Counted from the first letter of the stretch, positions 1 through 6,783 are shown. The stretch: 29,872 bases of DNA from RGIG5952 sp045603485 (GCA_045603485.1 JAZUMF010000073.1:1-29872), one strand, 5' to 3'. Numbers and translations: made by a program. The notes: generated by a model from the letters alone, not told the origin.

Positions 1-29
1 AGTGAATGGTGGGAATGGAATGTGCAATT

Positions 30-112
30 ATCCAGTATCCAATATCCAGTATCCATTATTCAATGATGGCGGGGCAAATTGGATATTGGCTGTTGGCTGT
101 TGGATATTTGCA
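30..112. repeat. short AT-rich direct and inverted repeats
   Basis: The motif TATCCA/ATATCCAGT recurs in tandem at about 30-55. The 9-nt word CCAATATCC (39-47) has its exact inverted partner GGATATTGG at 81-89, followed by a doubled TGTTGGC. The stretch could fold into a hairpin with a 33-nt loop. It has no recognisable gene. It may be a decayed intergenic repeat. Confidence 0.45.
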
Positions 113-381
113 CATTTCCACATTCAACAAGAAAGGAGCAACCCATGAAACCATTTGCACGAATTGTCGGGAAATGTTGCCAACCACCTTCGCCATCCTC
201 CTTCGCACAGCACGCTTCGGAGGACAAGAGGCTACGGCGGTCAAGATGTGGAAGTATTGCCAGTACCAATGTTGCCATTACCAAGAAATGAGAAGGAACT
301 TTCTCTGAGGCCTTAGTAAGTGACCATTGTTTTGCAAATGGGTATGTAGGCCGAGCGGGTCGGGACTTGGCTGAGAAGCGA
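113..381. other. apparently non-coding stretch
   Basis: No open frame here resembles a known family. A possible 48-codon frame at 145-291 has an AAGGAG-like site just upstream, but its product is Arg/Ser/Pro-rich and unlike a protein. A 6-bp inverted pair TCCTCC (196-201) and GGAGGA (219-224) with further GC-rich half-matches gives a small hairpin. I see nothing else. Confidence 0.4.
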
Positions 382-487
382 TGTTGGTGCGGCATAACTG
401 CTCAAAACTTACTAAACATTGGTGGCTACGGGCGTAAGCAAAAGAAGCGCACATTCTTAACTTAAAGAAAGTTATGCCGCACCAACA
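382..487. repeat. 18-nt perfect inverted repeat at edge of the island
   Basis: TGTTGGTGCGGCATAACT at 382-399 is the exact reverse complement of 470-487, with 70 nt between the arms. The right arm lies inside the long direct repeat that also occurs at 4480. In that second copy the arm carries four extra bases (GCCGCCGGCACC instead of GCCGCACC), and no left arm exists there. The arms contain GCATAAC/GTTATGC, superficially like integron core sites, but the attC layout is not met. It could be a recombination site, a decayed element end or a hairpin. Confidence 0.7.
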
Positions 488-708
488 ATAGCGCAGTCAG
501 CCATGCTCCCGAGAGCGAGGCAAACTCAGCTTTCCCATCGTGTGTTGCGACCAGGGTAATCTTTAAAGCGCGAAGCACATGTGGATTAGTGGCAAAAAGG
601 GACCCTTCTGTATAAGTTTTACTGTATATGCTTGACTGTTGGCTGTGAGGTTTGGTAGACTGCATGCGTCATGAGGAAAACAATCTCGCCAAACATACTG
701 ACAACAGG
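430..708. repeat. long direct repeat, copy 1 (partner at 4480-4761)
   Basis: Aligns by eye with 4480-4761. From the first base to the promoter -10 the two copies are nearly identical, with a 4-nt insertion in copy 2, a 2-nt insertion in copy 1 and a few substitutions. They diverge gradually beyond that. The repeat opens with the 3' end of the small membrane protein gene (in-frame GRKQKKRTFLT then stop), so copy 1 carries a relic of that gene. It then holds about 115 nt of unexplained sequence and a promoter, and ends in the start of a winged-helix gene. The two copies bracket a 4-kb island. Confidence 0.93.
632..661 (+). promoter_or_regulatory. sigma-70-like promoter with extended -10, repeat copy 1
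   Basis: TTGACT (632-637), an 18-nt spacer and TAGACT (656-661), preceded by TGG (653-655), which makes an extended -10. A start codon lies 9 nt downstream at 671, so the transcript would be leaderless or nearly so. It probably drives the secreted gene at 717. Confidence 0.6.
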
Positions 709-781
709 TGGTCTTCATGAGAATTGCAATCAGAGTCGTTCTTCAGGTGCTATTGTTTATGCACACGGCGTTTTGTGCTGA
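671..781 (+). pseudogene. degenerate start of a winged-helix gene
   Basis: The frame from ATG 671 reads MRKTISPNILTTGG and aligns with MWKKRLLAILATGE, the start of the intact 72-residue protein at 4724. The DNA matches too (ATACTGACAACAGG against ATACTCGCGACAGG). Similarity stops after about 14 residues, and the frame closes at 781. It is either a relic left by the duplication or a short leader peptide. The secreted gene at 717 starts within it in another frame. Confidence 0.5.
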
Positions 782-1526
782 CGGCATCTCCATTCAAGCA
801 TTCTACGAAAAACTTGGCAATGCCGTGTCTACGCACAGCACAGAACATCTGATAGGTCTTTTGGATTGGTTAGAAGGATCTACCGTTTGGAGTTTTGGCT
901 CTGGGGTTGGGCCAACTGATGTCGATTCGCTTCAGTGCGCGGTGGTTGATTCTTATCTGAAAATAGAAGCGGAGAGTGCAACTGAGCGAAACATCAGCAC
1001 GACTAGGGCTGCCAACAAGTGGGTTGACGCATTTCAGGTAACGCCAATCGATTCTATTTCGATGATGCGCCTATTGAGGAGTCAGAAACCTGCTTTTCGG
1101 CTGATAGCACTCAGAAGGATTGAAAGATTTCAGCAGATCGATACTAATGTTGTGAGGCACCTCAAGACTTTAATGGGCGAAGACCCGTATGTGCGAATTG
1201 TGAGGAAGGCTGATAGTACTCAACGTCATTATCCCGCGCCCCCAGGTCTTGGTGAGTCAGACATAGAGTTTCCTTTGAGAGTGATTGCAAGGCAAATATT
1301 GTCGGACAGGGGAATTCCTGTCGATTATGATGCAGAAAAAGAGGCTGTAGAGGGCGTCTGCCATTTTGCTCGGTTATGGGTTGACAACCCGCGATATAGG
1401 GAGGACTTTCAGGATGCTATTTCACTCCTTAATCCCCGTGGTTATGGTGTCAGGGCCATTAGAAAACTTGCATATGAAGTCCAAACCAACGCAGTGTACC
1501 ATGTATTTCGCCGACAACTCAATTGA
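717..1526 (+). CDS. secreted HEAT-like helical protein, function unknown
   Basis: A 269-residue protein with a clear signal peptide (MRIAIRVVLQVLLFMHTAFC, likely cut near residue 20). I chose ATG 717 over GTG 708 because AGGTGG lies 6 nt upstream and the signal peptide starts cleanly there. Residues about 110-190 contain helical pairs such as RLIALRRIERFQQI and PLRVIARQILSDRG, which resemble HEAT repeats. No catalytic motif is visible. It sits between the first long repeat and a truncated leader module. Another secreted HEAT-like protein lies beside the full leader protein (6806), so a periplasmic or surface binding role linked to that family is possible. That is inference. Confidence 0.7.
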   Translation: MRIAIRVVLQVLLFMHTAFCADGISIQAFYEKLGNAVSTHSTEHLIGLLDWLEGSTVWSFGSGVGPTDVDSLQCAVVDSYLKIEAESATERNISTTRAANKWVDAFQVTPIDSISMMRLLRSQKPAFRLIALRRIERFQQIDTNVVRHLKTLMGEDPYVRIVRKADSTQRHYPAPPGLGESDIEFPLRVIARQILSDRGIPVDYDAEKEAVEGVCHFARLWVDNPRYREDFQDAISLLNPRGYGVRAIRKLAYEVQTNAVYHVFRRQLN

Positions 1527-1631
1527 GCCAGTCGCAAAACCCTTCAAATTGCAAACAGTCGAGAATTGCTTTCGCTACTTGGAGATGATGAACTCAGCAT
1601 GCGCCTACAGTGCCTCAAGCCCTGCGGATTA

Positions 1632-1640
1632 TGGTATACT
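1632..1640 (+). promoter_or_regulatory. extended -10 promoter before leader copy 1
   Basis: TGG plus TATACT (1635-1640), with a weak -35 region. ATG follows after exactly 9 nt (1650), so the message is probably leaderless. Fifteen bases, GCGGATTATGGTATA, are identical to the promoter at 2197-2211 in front of the ATPase gene. Confidence 0.55.
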
Positions 1641-2023
1641 ACGCGGCGGATGAAACGGATATTCGTGCCATTGACGCCAATTATCGCTGTCGCGCTCGCG
1701 GCGGCGCCTGCGGTTTCTGCCGACGAAGTTCCGTGGAATACATACATCGTCGACCGTACGGTGGAGGTGTCGTCTGGTGCGCGGAAGAACAAGGCGTTTC
1801 CGATGGAAGAGGGGTCTGCCCTCTGCTACCTCCACCTGAGGGCGGAGGCGCCTTGGCGCATCCGCTCCTCGCGCATCTCGCTCCGCGACGACAAGACGCT
1901 GTGGTTCAAGGCGAGCGACCGCGAGTACATCATCGCCAGCGGCTATGCGCCGAACGAGTATGTGGTCGTACGGGGCGAGCTTGAGAAGTCAGGCGGCGGC
2001 AAGAATTTGCCTTTTTTTGCGCG

Positions 2024-2041
2024 ATGCCCCCTATGGGGCAT
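2024..2041 (+). terminator. hairpin plus pyrimidine-rich tail after leader copy 1
   Basis: ATGCCCC (2024-2030), loop CTAT, GGGGCAT (2035-2041), followed by a T/C-rich run to about 2066. It fits an intrinsic terminator that would separate leader copy 1 from the ATPase operon. Confidence 0.5.
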
Positions 2042-2184
2042 ACCTTCCTTTTTCGTTTTTCCTTTCTCTTACGATCTCTATCGTTTTTTCTTTTCGCCTC
2101 TTGTCTCCACTTCGACAATCCGGCTTTCCGATTTGACTCACGACATTGTAGAACTTTCTATGTGCAAAAAAATCGGCACATCAA

Positions 2185-2213
2185 TTGATCGCGTGGGCGG
2201 ATTATGGTATAAT
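2185..2213 (+). promoter_or_regulatory. promoter of the ATPase/RloB-like operon
   Basis: TTGATC (2185-2190), a 17-nt spacer and a consensus TATAAT (2208-2213) preceded by TGG (extended -10). The ATPase ATG lies 9 nt downstream at 2223 with no Shine-Dalgarno site, so a leaderless transcript is expected. Confidence 0.75.
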
Positions 2214-2222
2214 ATGCGACAA

Positions 2223-3515
2223 ATGATTCAAAAAATTTTAGCAAAAAACTTTCGTTCAATCGGTGAATTGGACGTTGACCTTACCTTTGCAGAGGGCAAG
2301 GCTCCTAATGATTACGAGAAAATGGAGCGTATTCCATTTGTCGAAGAAGCAGGAATTCGTTGCGTACCCATTGCCGCCATATTTGGCGCGAATGCGGCGG
2401 GCAAGTCGAACATCGTCCGTGCATTGGTTACGGTCATGCAATTCATGACAGGGCAAAATGCACTCAACGGGCGGTTCCTTTATGATCCGAATCGGCTGTT
2501 GAAATGCGGAGAGGATATTGAACTTCAGATTGACTACACCATCAATGGGAATGTCTGTTCGTATGCCATCCGATTCAATGCATCAGGGATGAAGTTCGAG
2601 ATATTCATTTGCAATGGCAGTGAATTGTATCGGGTTGAAGATGGTTGCAAGGTCGCTTTTGGCAAGTCGGTCAGAATGCCGTCGCCAGAGTATAATCCAG
2701 ATATGTTTGCCAAGGCTCTGAAAGCGGAATGCACGGATGATCAAGGACGGTTCATCTATACTTTTGCCTCGTTGCTTGCCAAACGCTTTAAAGGACTGAA
2801 TGACGAATTTAAGACGGGACTTATCGAATTCTCGAAGTCCGTTGTTGTCATGAACACGCAACCGATACTTCTGCCGCAGGTCATAGATGAAATATGTTCA
2901 AGGTCTGGGCAGGATGCAACAACGGTGTTGCGCGAGATTGTTGACATCATTCGCGAACTTGACGTTGATATTTTGGCGATCAACATCAACGAGTATGAAG
3001 TCAACCAAGATGACCCGGATATCAAAAGAGCACGCGAGGCCGGTGCCGTCATAGCGAACAAGATCGTCACTATCAATTCCACGCATCAGAACCTTGACGG
3101 CAAGAATGAAGTTTTTGACTTCATGAATCAAGAATCGGATGGAACTATCAGACTTGCCACAATGATAGGTCGTTGCCTTTTGGCATTGAAGACCAATGGC
3201 GTCTTGTGCGTCGATGAACTTGAAAGGTCGTTGCACCCGATTCTTGTGCGTGAACTGCTAAAACTCTTCCAGATGCGTTATTACAATGAGGGAACCGCGC
3301 AGCTGCTGTTCACGACACATCTTGTCCAGTTGCTTGACGATTCGATACTTCGGCTTTCGGAGGTCATCATTGTTGACAAGAACCGGCAGCGTGGAACGAA
3401 AGTCAAGCGCCTCATAGAGATGAAAAACGCTGGTGAGCAGATTCGGAATGTCACCAACTTCCGCAAGCGTTATCTCAAGGGCTATTATTCGGGTGTGCCA
3501 AAGGCGGCTCTATAG
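2223..3515 (+). CDS. AAA/SMC-type ATPase, RloA-like (COG1106/AAA15 type), candidate defence sensor
   Basis: A 430-residue ATPase of the ABC/SMC-like AAA class. The N-terminus MIQKILAKNFRSIGELDVDL is the typical first strand of this family. Walker A is GANAAGKS (55-62), the signature-like ESDGTIRL is at 304-311, Walker B GVLCVDELE is at 326-334 with D331 and E332, and the H-loop TTHLVQLLD has H366. The insert between Walker A and the signature is moderate, with no long coiled coil, as in RloA and the AriA subunit of PARIS. The start at 2223 fits the promoter spacing. The stop lies 10 nt before an RloB-like gene. Family knowledge suggests it senses infection and controls the partner. Base composition is more AT-rich than the leader upstream. 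Confidence 0.9.
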   Translation: MIQKILAKNFRSIGELDVDLTFAEGKAPNDYEKMERIPFVEEAGIRCVPIAAIFGANAAGKSNIVRALVTVMQFMTGQNALNGRFLYDPNRLLKCGEDIELQIDYTINGNVCSYAIRFNASGMKFEIFICNGSELYRVEDGCKVAFGKSVRMPSPEYNPDMFAKALKAECTDDQGRFIYTFASLLAKRFKGLNDEFKTGLIEFSKSVVVMNTQPILLPQVIDEICSRSGQDATTVLREIVDIIRELDVDILAININEYEVNQDDPDIKRAREAGAVIANKIVTINSTHQNLDGKNEVFDFMNQESDGTIRLATMIGRCLLALKTNGVLCVDELERSLHPILVRELLKLFQMRYYNEGTAQLLFTTHLVQLLDDSILRLSEVIIVDKNRQRGTKVKRLIEMKNAGEQIRNVTNFRKRYLKGYYSGVPKAAL

Positions 3516-3525
3516 GGGAATGCCG

Positions 3526-4215
3526 ATGGAGAAGAAGATTATCATAGTCTGCGAGGGCAAGAACGATGTCTCATACCTCAACGCGCTTCAGAGATTTGTT
3601 GAGAATGACATCCCGTTGCCGCCCGATCAACTTGACCCGTTTTTGCGTTTTGTCCCATTCCCTGAGCTGGAAGGAACATGTACGGGACAGTATGACAAGA
3701 TCGTTGCGGCGTATAATTCCGCGACCGAGATTTTTGCCCCAACACCTGTTGAGATTTGGGTGGATGCTGACATTTACATCCGAAACGAGACGTTTAATTC
3801 AGACCCATGCAAGTTCGATGGTACGGAATACATGAATCGGCCTTCGGACATTCCGGTGTTCTTCTTTTCGTACCATAACTTTGAAGATTTCCTTGTATTG
3901 CATTACGATGACGAGACATTTCAGGAATGGAAAAGATGTGTTCTGATGGCTCCGAACGAATCATCGAGCTTGCCGCACCACGATTCACCTCTGCCGCGTT
4001 CGGAATATGCTCCCCTGTTCCAGAAGGTGTTTCCACGATACTCTAAAAAGAAGAAGATGCCATTTGATCTTTCTGTGCAGCGATTGTCCAATCTGAGACG
4101 CAATCTGAAAGACCCAGATGTGCAAACCATGTCGCAACTTCTCCAACCGGGCATTGTGTTTGGCGAACATCTCTTGCAGTTGTTTGACGAAGCATATCCT
4201 GGGTTGATTCCGTGA
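3526..4215 (+). CDS. RloB-like protein with TOPRIM-like acidic motifs, candidate nuclease effector
   Basis: A 229-residue protein. I chose ATG 3526 over ATG 3520 because AGGGGA lies 6 nt upstream. The N-terminus IIIVCEGKNDVSYL gives a strand followed by E10, as in TOPRIM motif I. IWVDADIY supplies D80 and D82, the DxD of the second TOPRIM motif. SYHNFEDFLVLHY (115-127) matches the SNPCFExWLLLHF-like signature I recall for RloB proteins. RloB genes occur beside RloA ATPases and restriction-modification loci, and PARIS pairs a similar ATPase with a TOPRIM protein (AriB). The likely role is a nucleic-acid-cleaving effector held in check by the ATPase. The active residues appear intact. Activity and target are inferred. 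Confidence 0.8.
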   Translation: MEKKIIIVCEGKNDVSYLNALQRFVENDIPLPPDQLDPFLRFVPFPELEGTCTGQYDKIVAAYNSATEIFAPTPVEIWVDADIYIRNETFNSDPCKFDGTEYMNRPSDIPVFFFSYHNFEDFLVLHYDDETFQEWKRCVLMAPNESSSLPHHDSPLPRSEYAPLFQKVFPRYSKKKKMPFDLSVQRLSNLRRNLKDPDVQTMSQLLQPGIVFGEHLLQLFDEAYPGLIP

Positions 4216-4224
4216 TTTTTTACT

Positions 4225-4515
4225 ATGACAGATCAAGATAACAAAAATGATTCAGAAGAGTTGATCCATAAGGACTCATTGAGTCTTCGGTCCTTCGGCA
4301 GGGATGCATTGCGGTGGTGTACGCGGCATGCTGTTGGTAATTGGTTTGTACTGGTGGCATTTCTTTGTGGAATTGGGGCTGCTATTGCCGCTCAGTTTGA
4401 GCCTGCTCCCAAGGCAGTAACCATTAAGGGTATGTTGGCAACTATTGCGATTATTTTGCAGGCTATCGGGTGGGGCTTCGGGCGTAAGCAAAAGAAGCGC
4501 ACATTCTTAACTTAA
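4225..4515 (+). CDS. small two-helix membrane protein, third gene of the defence operon
   Basis: A 96-residue protein with a charged N-terminus (about 1-35) and two hydrophobic helices (about 42-60 and 69-86). The second helix is followed by a basic tail, GRKQKKRTFLT. It starts 9 nt after the RloB-like stop and so is probably co-transcribed, although no clear ribosome site is visible. Its last 11 codons and stop form the beginning of the long direct repeat and are also found at 430-466, where the rest of the gene is missing. It may be a membrane effector or anchor for the ATPase pair. It may also be an unrelated gene whose end was captured by the duplication. No family recognised. Confidence 0.65.
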   Translation: MTDQDNKNDSEELIHKDSLSLRSFGRDALRWCTRHAVGNWFVLVAFLCGIGAAIAAQFEPAPKAVTIKGMLATIAIILQAIGWGFGRKQKKRTFLT

Positions 4516-4761
4516 AGAAAGTTATGCCGCCGGCACCAACAATAGCGCAGTCAGCCATGCTCCCGAGAGCGAGGCAAACTCAGCTTTCCCATCGTGTGTT
4601 GCGACCAGGGTAATCTTTAAAGCGCGAAGTACATGTGGATTAGTGGCAAAAAGACCCTTCTGTATAAGTTTTACTGTATATGCTTGACTGTTGACTGTGT
4701 GATGTGGTAAACTGTATGCCGTCGTGTGGAAGAAAAGATTGCTTGCAATACTCGCGACAGG
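4480..4761. repeat. long direct repeat, copy 2 (partner at 430-708)
   Basis: Nearly identical to copy 1 up to the promoter. It starts inside the 3' end of the membrane protein gene and ends in the first codons of the intact winged-helix gene. Compared with copy 1 it has a 4-nt insertion near 4530 and lacks two G residues near 4653. The cleaner reading frames on both sides suggest that this is the parental junction and that copy 1 is derived, which is inference. Confidence 0.93.
4684..4713 (+). promoter_or_regulatory. sigma-70-like promoter with extended -10, repeat copy 2
   Basis: TTGACT (4684-4689), an 18-nt spacer and TAAACT (4708-4713) preceded by TGG (4705-4707). GTG 4724 follows after 10 nt. 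It probably drives the winged-helix gene and the coupled secreted protein, possibly the whole run to 10,471. Confidence 0.6.
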
Positions 4762-4942
4762 GGAGAGAAGCAGGGGCGAGCTCGCATCAGAGCTGGGTAT
4801 TTCGAGCCAGCCTTGGCTGTCCAGAGCCTACTTAAGTCCGCTGATGGCGCAGGGCTACATCGCGCAGACCCTACCCAAGAAGCCCAAATCGCCGTTGCAG
4901 CGCTACAAGCTTCTGCGCAAGGGGAAGGATGTTCTGGCATGA
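4724..4942 (+). CDS. small winged-helix-like DNA-binding protein
   Basis: A 72-residue protein starting at GTG 4724, 10 nt after the -10 box, so probably leaderless. The sequence is helix (LLAILATGERS), helix-turn-helix (RGELASELGISSQPWLSRAYL), then a wing-like basic stretch ending YKLLRKGKDVLA. This is the layout of winged-helix domains in transcription factors and of the C-terminal modules in Fic and RecG-like proteins. Its stop overlaps the next start as ATGA (4939-4942), so the two are translationally coupled. It could regulate the secreted-protein operon from the promoter in the repeat. The start of the same gene survives as a relic at 671. Confidence 0.6.
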   Translation: MWKKRLLAILATGERSRGELASELGISSQPWLSRAYLSPLMAQGYIAQTLPKKPKSPLQRYKLLRKGKDVLA

Positions 4943-6783
4943 ATACAACATATACAGTAAAGCATATACAATTGCTGACCCTTTTTGTCAAGGTGCGTCG
5001 CACTGCATTGCTAGTAGCGGTGGCGGCGTTCACGATTTTGGCAGATGAAGTTCCGAGGAATCCATACATCGTCGACCGCACGGTGGAGGTGTCGCCTGAT
5101 TCGCGGAAGAACAAGGCGTTTCCGATGGCGGAGGGGTCTGCCCTCTGCGACCTCCACCTGAGGGCGAAGGCGCCATGGCGCATCCGCTCCTCGCGCATCG
5201 CGCTCCGGGACGACAAGACGCTGTGGGTCAAGTCGAGCGACCGCGAGTACATCATCGCTAGCGGCTATGCGCCGAACGAGTACGTGGTCGTCCGGGGCGA
5301 GCTCGAGAAGCCAGGCGGCGGCAGCGGGAAGGCGGCGGAGCGTCCGCAGTTTCAGGTGACGGTGCCGAAAGTCGACCTCCAGTGGGCCGCGAAGCACGGC
5401 GAGGCGTCGAAGGAGGAAAAGGAGGACTCTGTTCCCGCCGTAATCATGGTGTCGGAAGATCCTAACGACTTCGGAACGTTGATTGTCTGTGCTCCCAAGG
5501 ACGACTTCCATCTTTCCGATCCGCGTGTCACGCTGACGTGGACGCATCCTGACGCGGTCAAGGTGTACCGGGGCAATTTGGAGGTCGGGAGCGGCGTGTC
5601 ATGGCTGCTGATGGCAGGAACGCAGCTGGAGCTGTCGGTGAAGGCCGTTCGCCCGGAGGCAGACGTGAAGTTCACGCTCAAGGGCGAGCCGGACGTCGTC
5701 AGCCACGAGCGCGCAGTCGACTATGCGAGGGCGATGTGCGCGAAGGTTGAGTTTGTAACGCCTGCCGGAGACCCTGTTTGCGCTCCTAAGGACGTTGGCG
5801 ACGGACAGAACGAGTTCACGTTCTCCACGGCAAACCCAGGCGTGTTGACGATGAACCTCAAGGCCAGAGTCACGCCTGCCGCCGCAGCGCCGATAATGGC
5901 CGCTGACTGCCATTTTGAGGTTGGCGCTGTCGGGACATCGGCAATGGCGTGGGCGGCGGCCAATCCCAGGGGTAAGGCCATAGGCAACGGCGGATTCCTG
6001 ACGGCGACGGTCGCGTTCACTGGATTGCCGGACAAAAACGATGCGTTTGGGAAGAAGAAGGCGATTTTGCTGCTGAATGGCAGAAAGCTCGATGAAAACG
6101 ACTACGAGGTGTTCTTCCCGAAAAACGCGACAAATCATCCTGGAGGGCAAGCGGGAAGCCCGAATTGGTTTTATTATTGGAACATGGTTTGTGGAGATCC
6201 CAATGCGGTCTTTAATGCTTCTTTGCCTGATTATGGGCAGTTTAGTCCCACAAACCCTTTAGAAATTCAGATTGGCGATTCCGCTGGATACGTAAACACG
6301 ACACTAAACGATAAGGGGATAGATTGCTTTGCGGAAACTGTTATACACGAATCCACGCATCGTCAGCACTATCGGGAAACCAAAATCAATGGAAGACCAG
6401 ATAGTGATGGCGACTGGCTACAAGATTCTGATGAAAGATTGGGTGATCTAAATTTGGACACTGTACAGGATACGGAAGATGCAAATGGGAATGGTGTTCT
6501 TGATATGGGGGAGGATAATGGGTTGTATCGTATGGAATTAACATTAACGGAATTTAATTCCGGTGGATTGGCTCGCTCTGTTTTATATGGAAGACAAAAC
6601 CAACGAATCGACCAAGAATCAGGAGTAATGACAGGGACAAGTATGTATCACGCAAACACAAGGGGCGGAGATTATGATGACGAAGACGATACTTGCTATG
6701 CGGCTGAAAGTACTTGGAATACAGGATCAGCTGATGCGTTCGACTGGGCAAATCCTGGAAAGCAAACGAAGTCGCCATATTGA
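4939..6783 (+). CDS. large secreted protein: leader module plus C-terminal HExxH metalloprotease-like domain
   Basis: A 614-residue protein coupled to the preceding gene by ATGA. Residues 1-35 are a signal peptide with a long basic start. Residues 36-128 are the leader module found three times in this window, ending in PGGGSG. Residues 135-400 look like two or three beta-sandwich repeats. The last 200 residues hold ETVIHESTHRQHY, with HESTH at 470-474, the zinc-binding HExxH pattern of zincins. Two Asp-rich calcium-loop-like segments follow (488-499 and 513-525). Base composition changes from GC-rich to AT-rich near 6150, just before the protease-like region, so this domain may have been swapped in. 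Protease activity is inferred from one motif, and the third zinc ligand is not identified. It resembles effector proteins with exchangeable C-termini. Confidence 0.75.
   Translation: MNTTYTVKHIQLLTLFVKVRRTALLVAVAAFTILADEVPRNPYIVDRTVEVSPDSRKNKAFPMAEGSALCDLHLRAKAPWRIRSSRIALRDDKTLWVKSSDREYIIASGYAPNEYVVVRGELEKPGGGSGKAAERPQFQVTVPKVDLQWAAKHGEASKEEKEDSVPAVIMVSEDPNDFGTLIVCAPKDDFHLSDPRVTLTWTHPDAVKVYRGNLEVGSGVSWLLMAGTQLELSVKAVRPEADVKFTLKGEPDVVSHERAVDYARAMCAKVEFVTPAGDPVCAPKDVGDGQNEFTFSTANPGVLTMNLKARVTPAAAAPIMAADCHFEVGAVGTSAMAWAAANPRGKAIGNGGFLTATVAFTGLPDKNDAFGKKKAILLLNGRKLDENDYEVFFPKNATNHPGGQAGSPNWFYYWNMVCGDPNAVFNASLPDYGQFSPTNPLEIQIGDSAGYVNTTLNDKGIDCFAETVIHESTHRQHYRETKINGRPDSDGDWLQDSDERLGDLNLDTVQDTEDANGNGVLDMGEDNGLYRMELTLTEFNSGGLARSVLYGRQNQRIDQESGVMTGTSMYHANTRGGDYDDEDDTCYAAESTWNTGSADAFDWANPGKQTKSPY

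Larger units (their letters stand above)
1650..2222 (+). pseudogene. leader module copy 1: signal peptide plus truncated secreted-protein N-terminus
   Basis: ATG 1650 begins a signal peptide (MKRIFVPLTPIIAVALAAAPAVSA), followed by a domain of about 93 residues that matches residues 36-128 of the secreted protein at 4939. At DNA level 1722-2000 and 5044-5322 align without gaps and with about 21 mismatches by eye. Homology stops at 2000, just after the Gly-rich linker, and a hairpin with T-rich sequence follows. The reading frame has no stop and continues in frame into the ATPase gene up to 3515. A secretion signal fused to a cytosolic ATPase makes little sense, and 2001-2222 looks non-coding, so I treat this as a relic. 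A gene caller might merge the two. Confidence 0.65.

Noticed and set aside
145..291. A 48-codon frame with an AAGGAG-like site upstream
   Set aside because: The product is Ser/Arg/Pro-rich with no family likeness, and the DNA contains inverted GC-rich words typical of intergenic repeats.
382..487. Integron attC site
   Set aside because: GCATAAC and GTTATGC resemble core sites, but the pairing extends outward rather than inward, the 7-mers do not fit RYYYAAC, and no integrase gene is present.
462..665. A 67-codon minus-strand frame within the long repeat
   Set aside because: It is broken by the 4-nt insertion in the second repeat copy, so it is not conserved as a protein.
1566..3515. A single 649-residue fusion protein
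   Set aside because: An internal promoter, a terminator-like hairpin and the normal N-terminus of the ATPase family at 2223 all point to two separate units.
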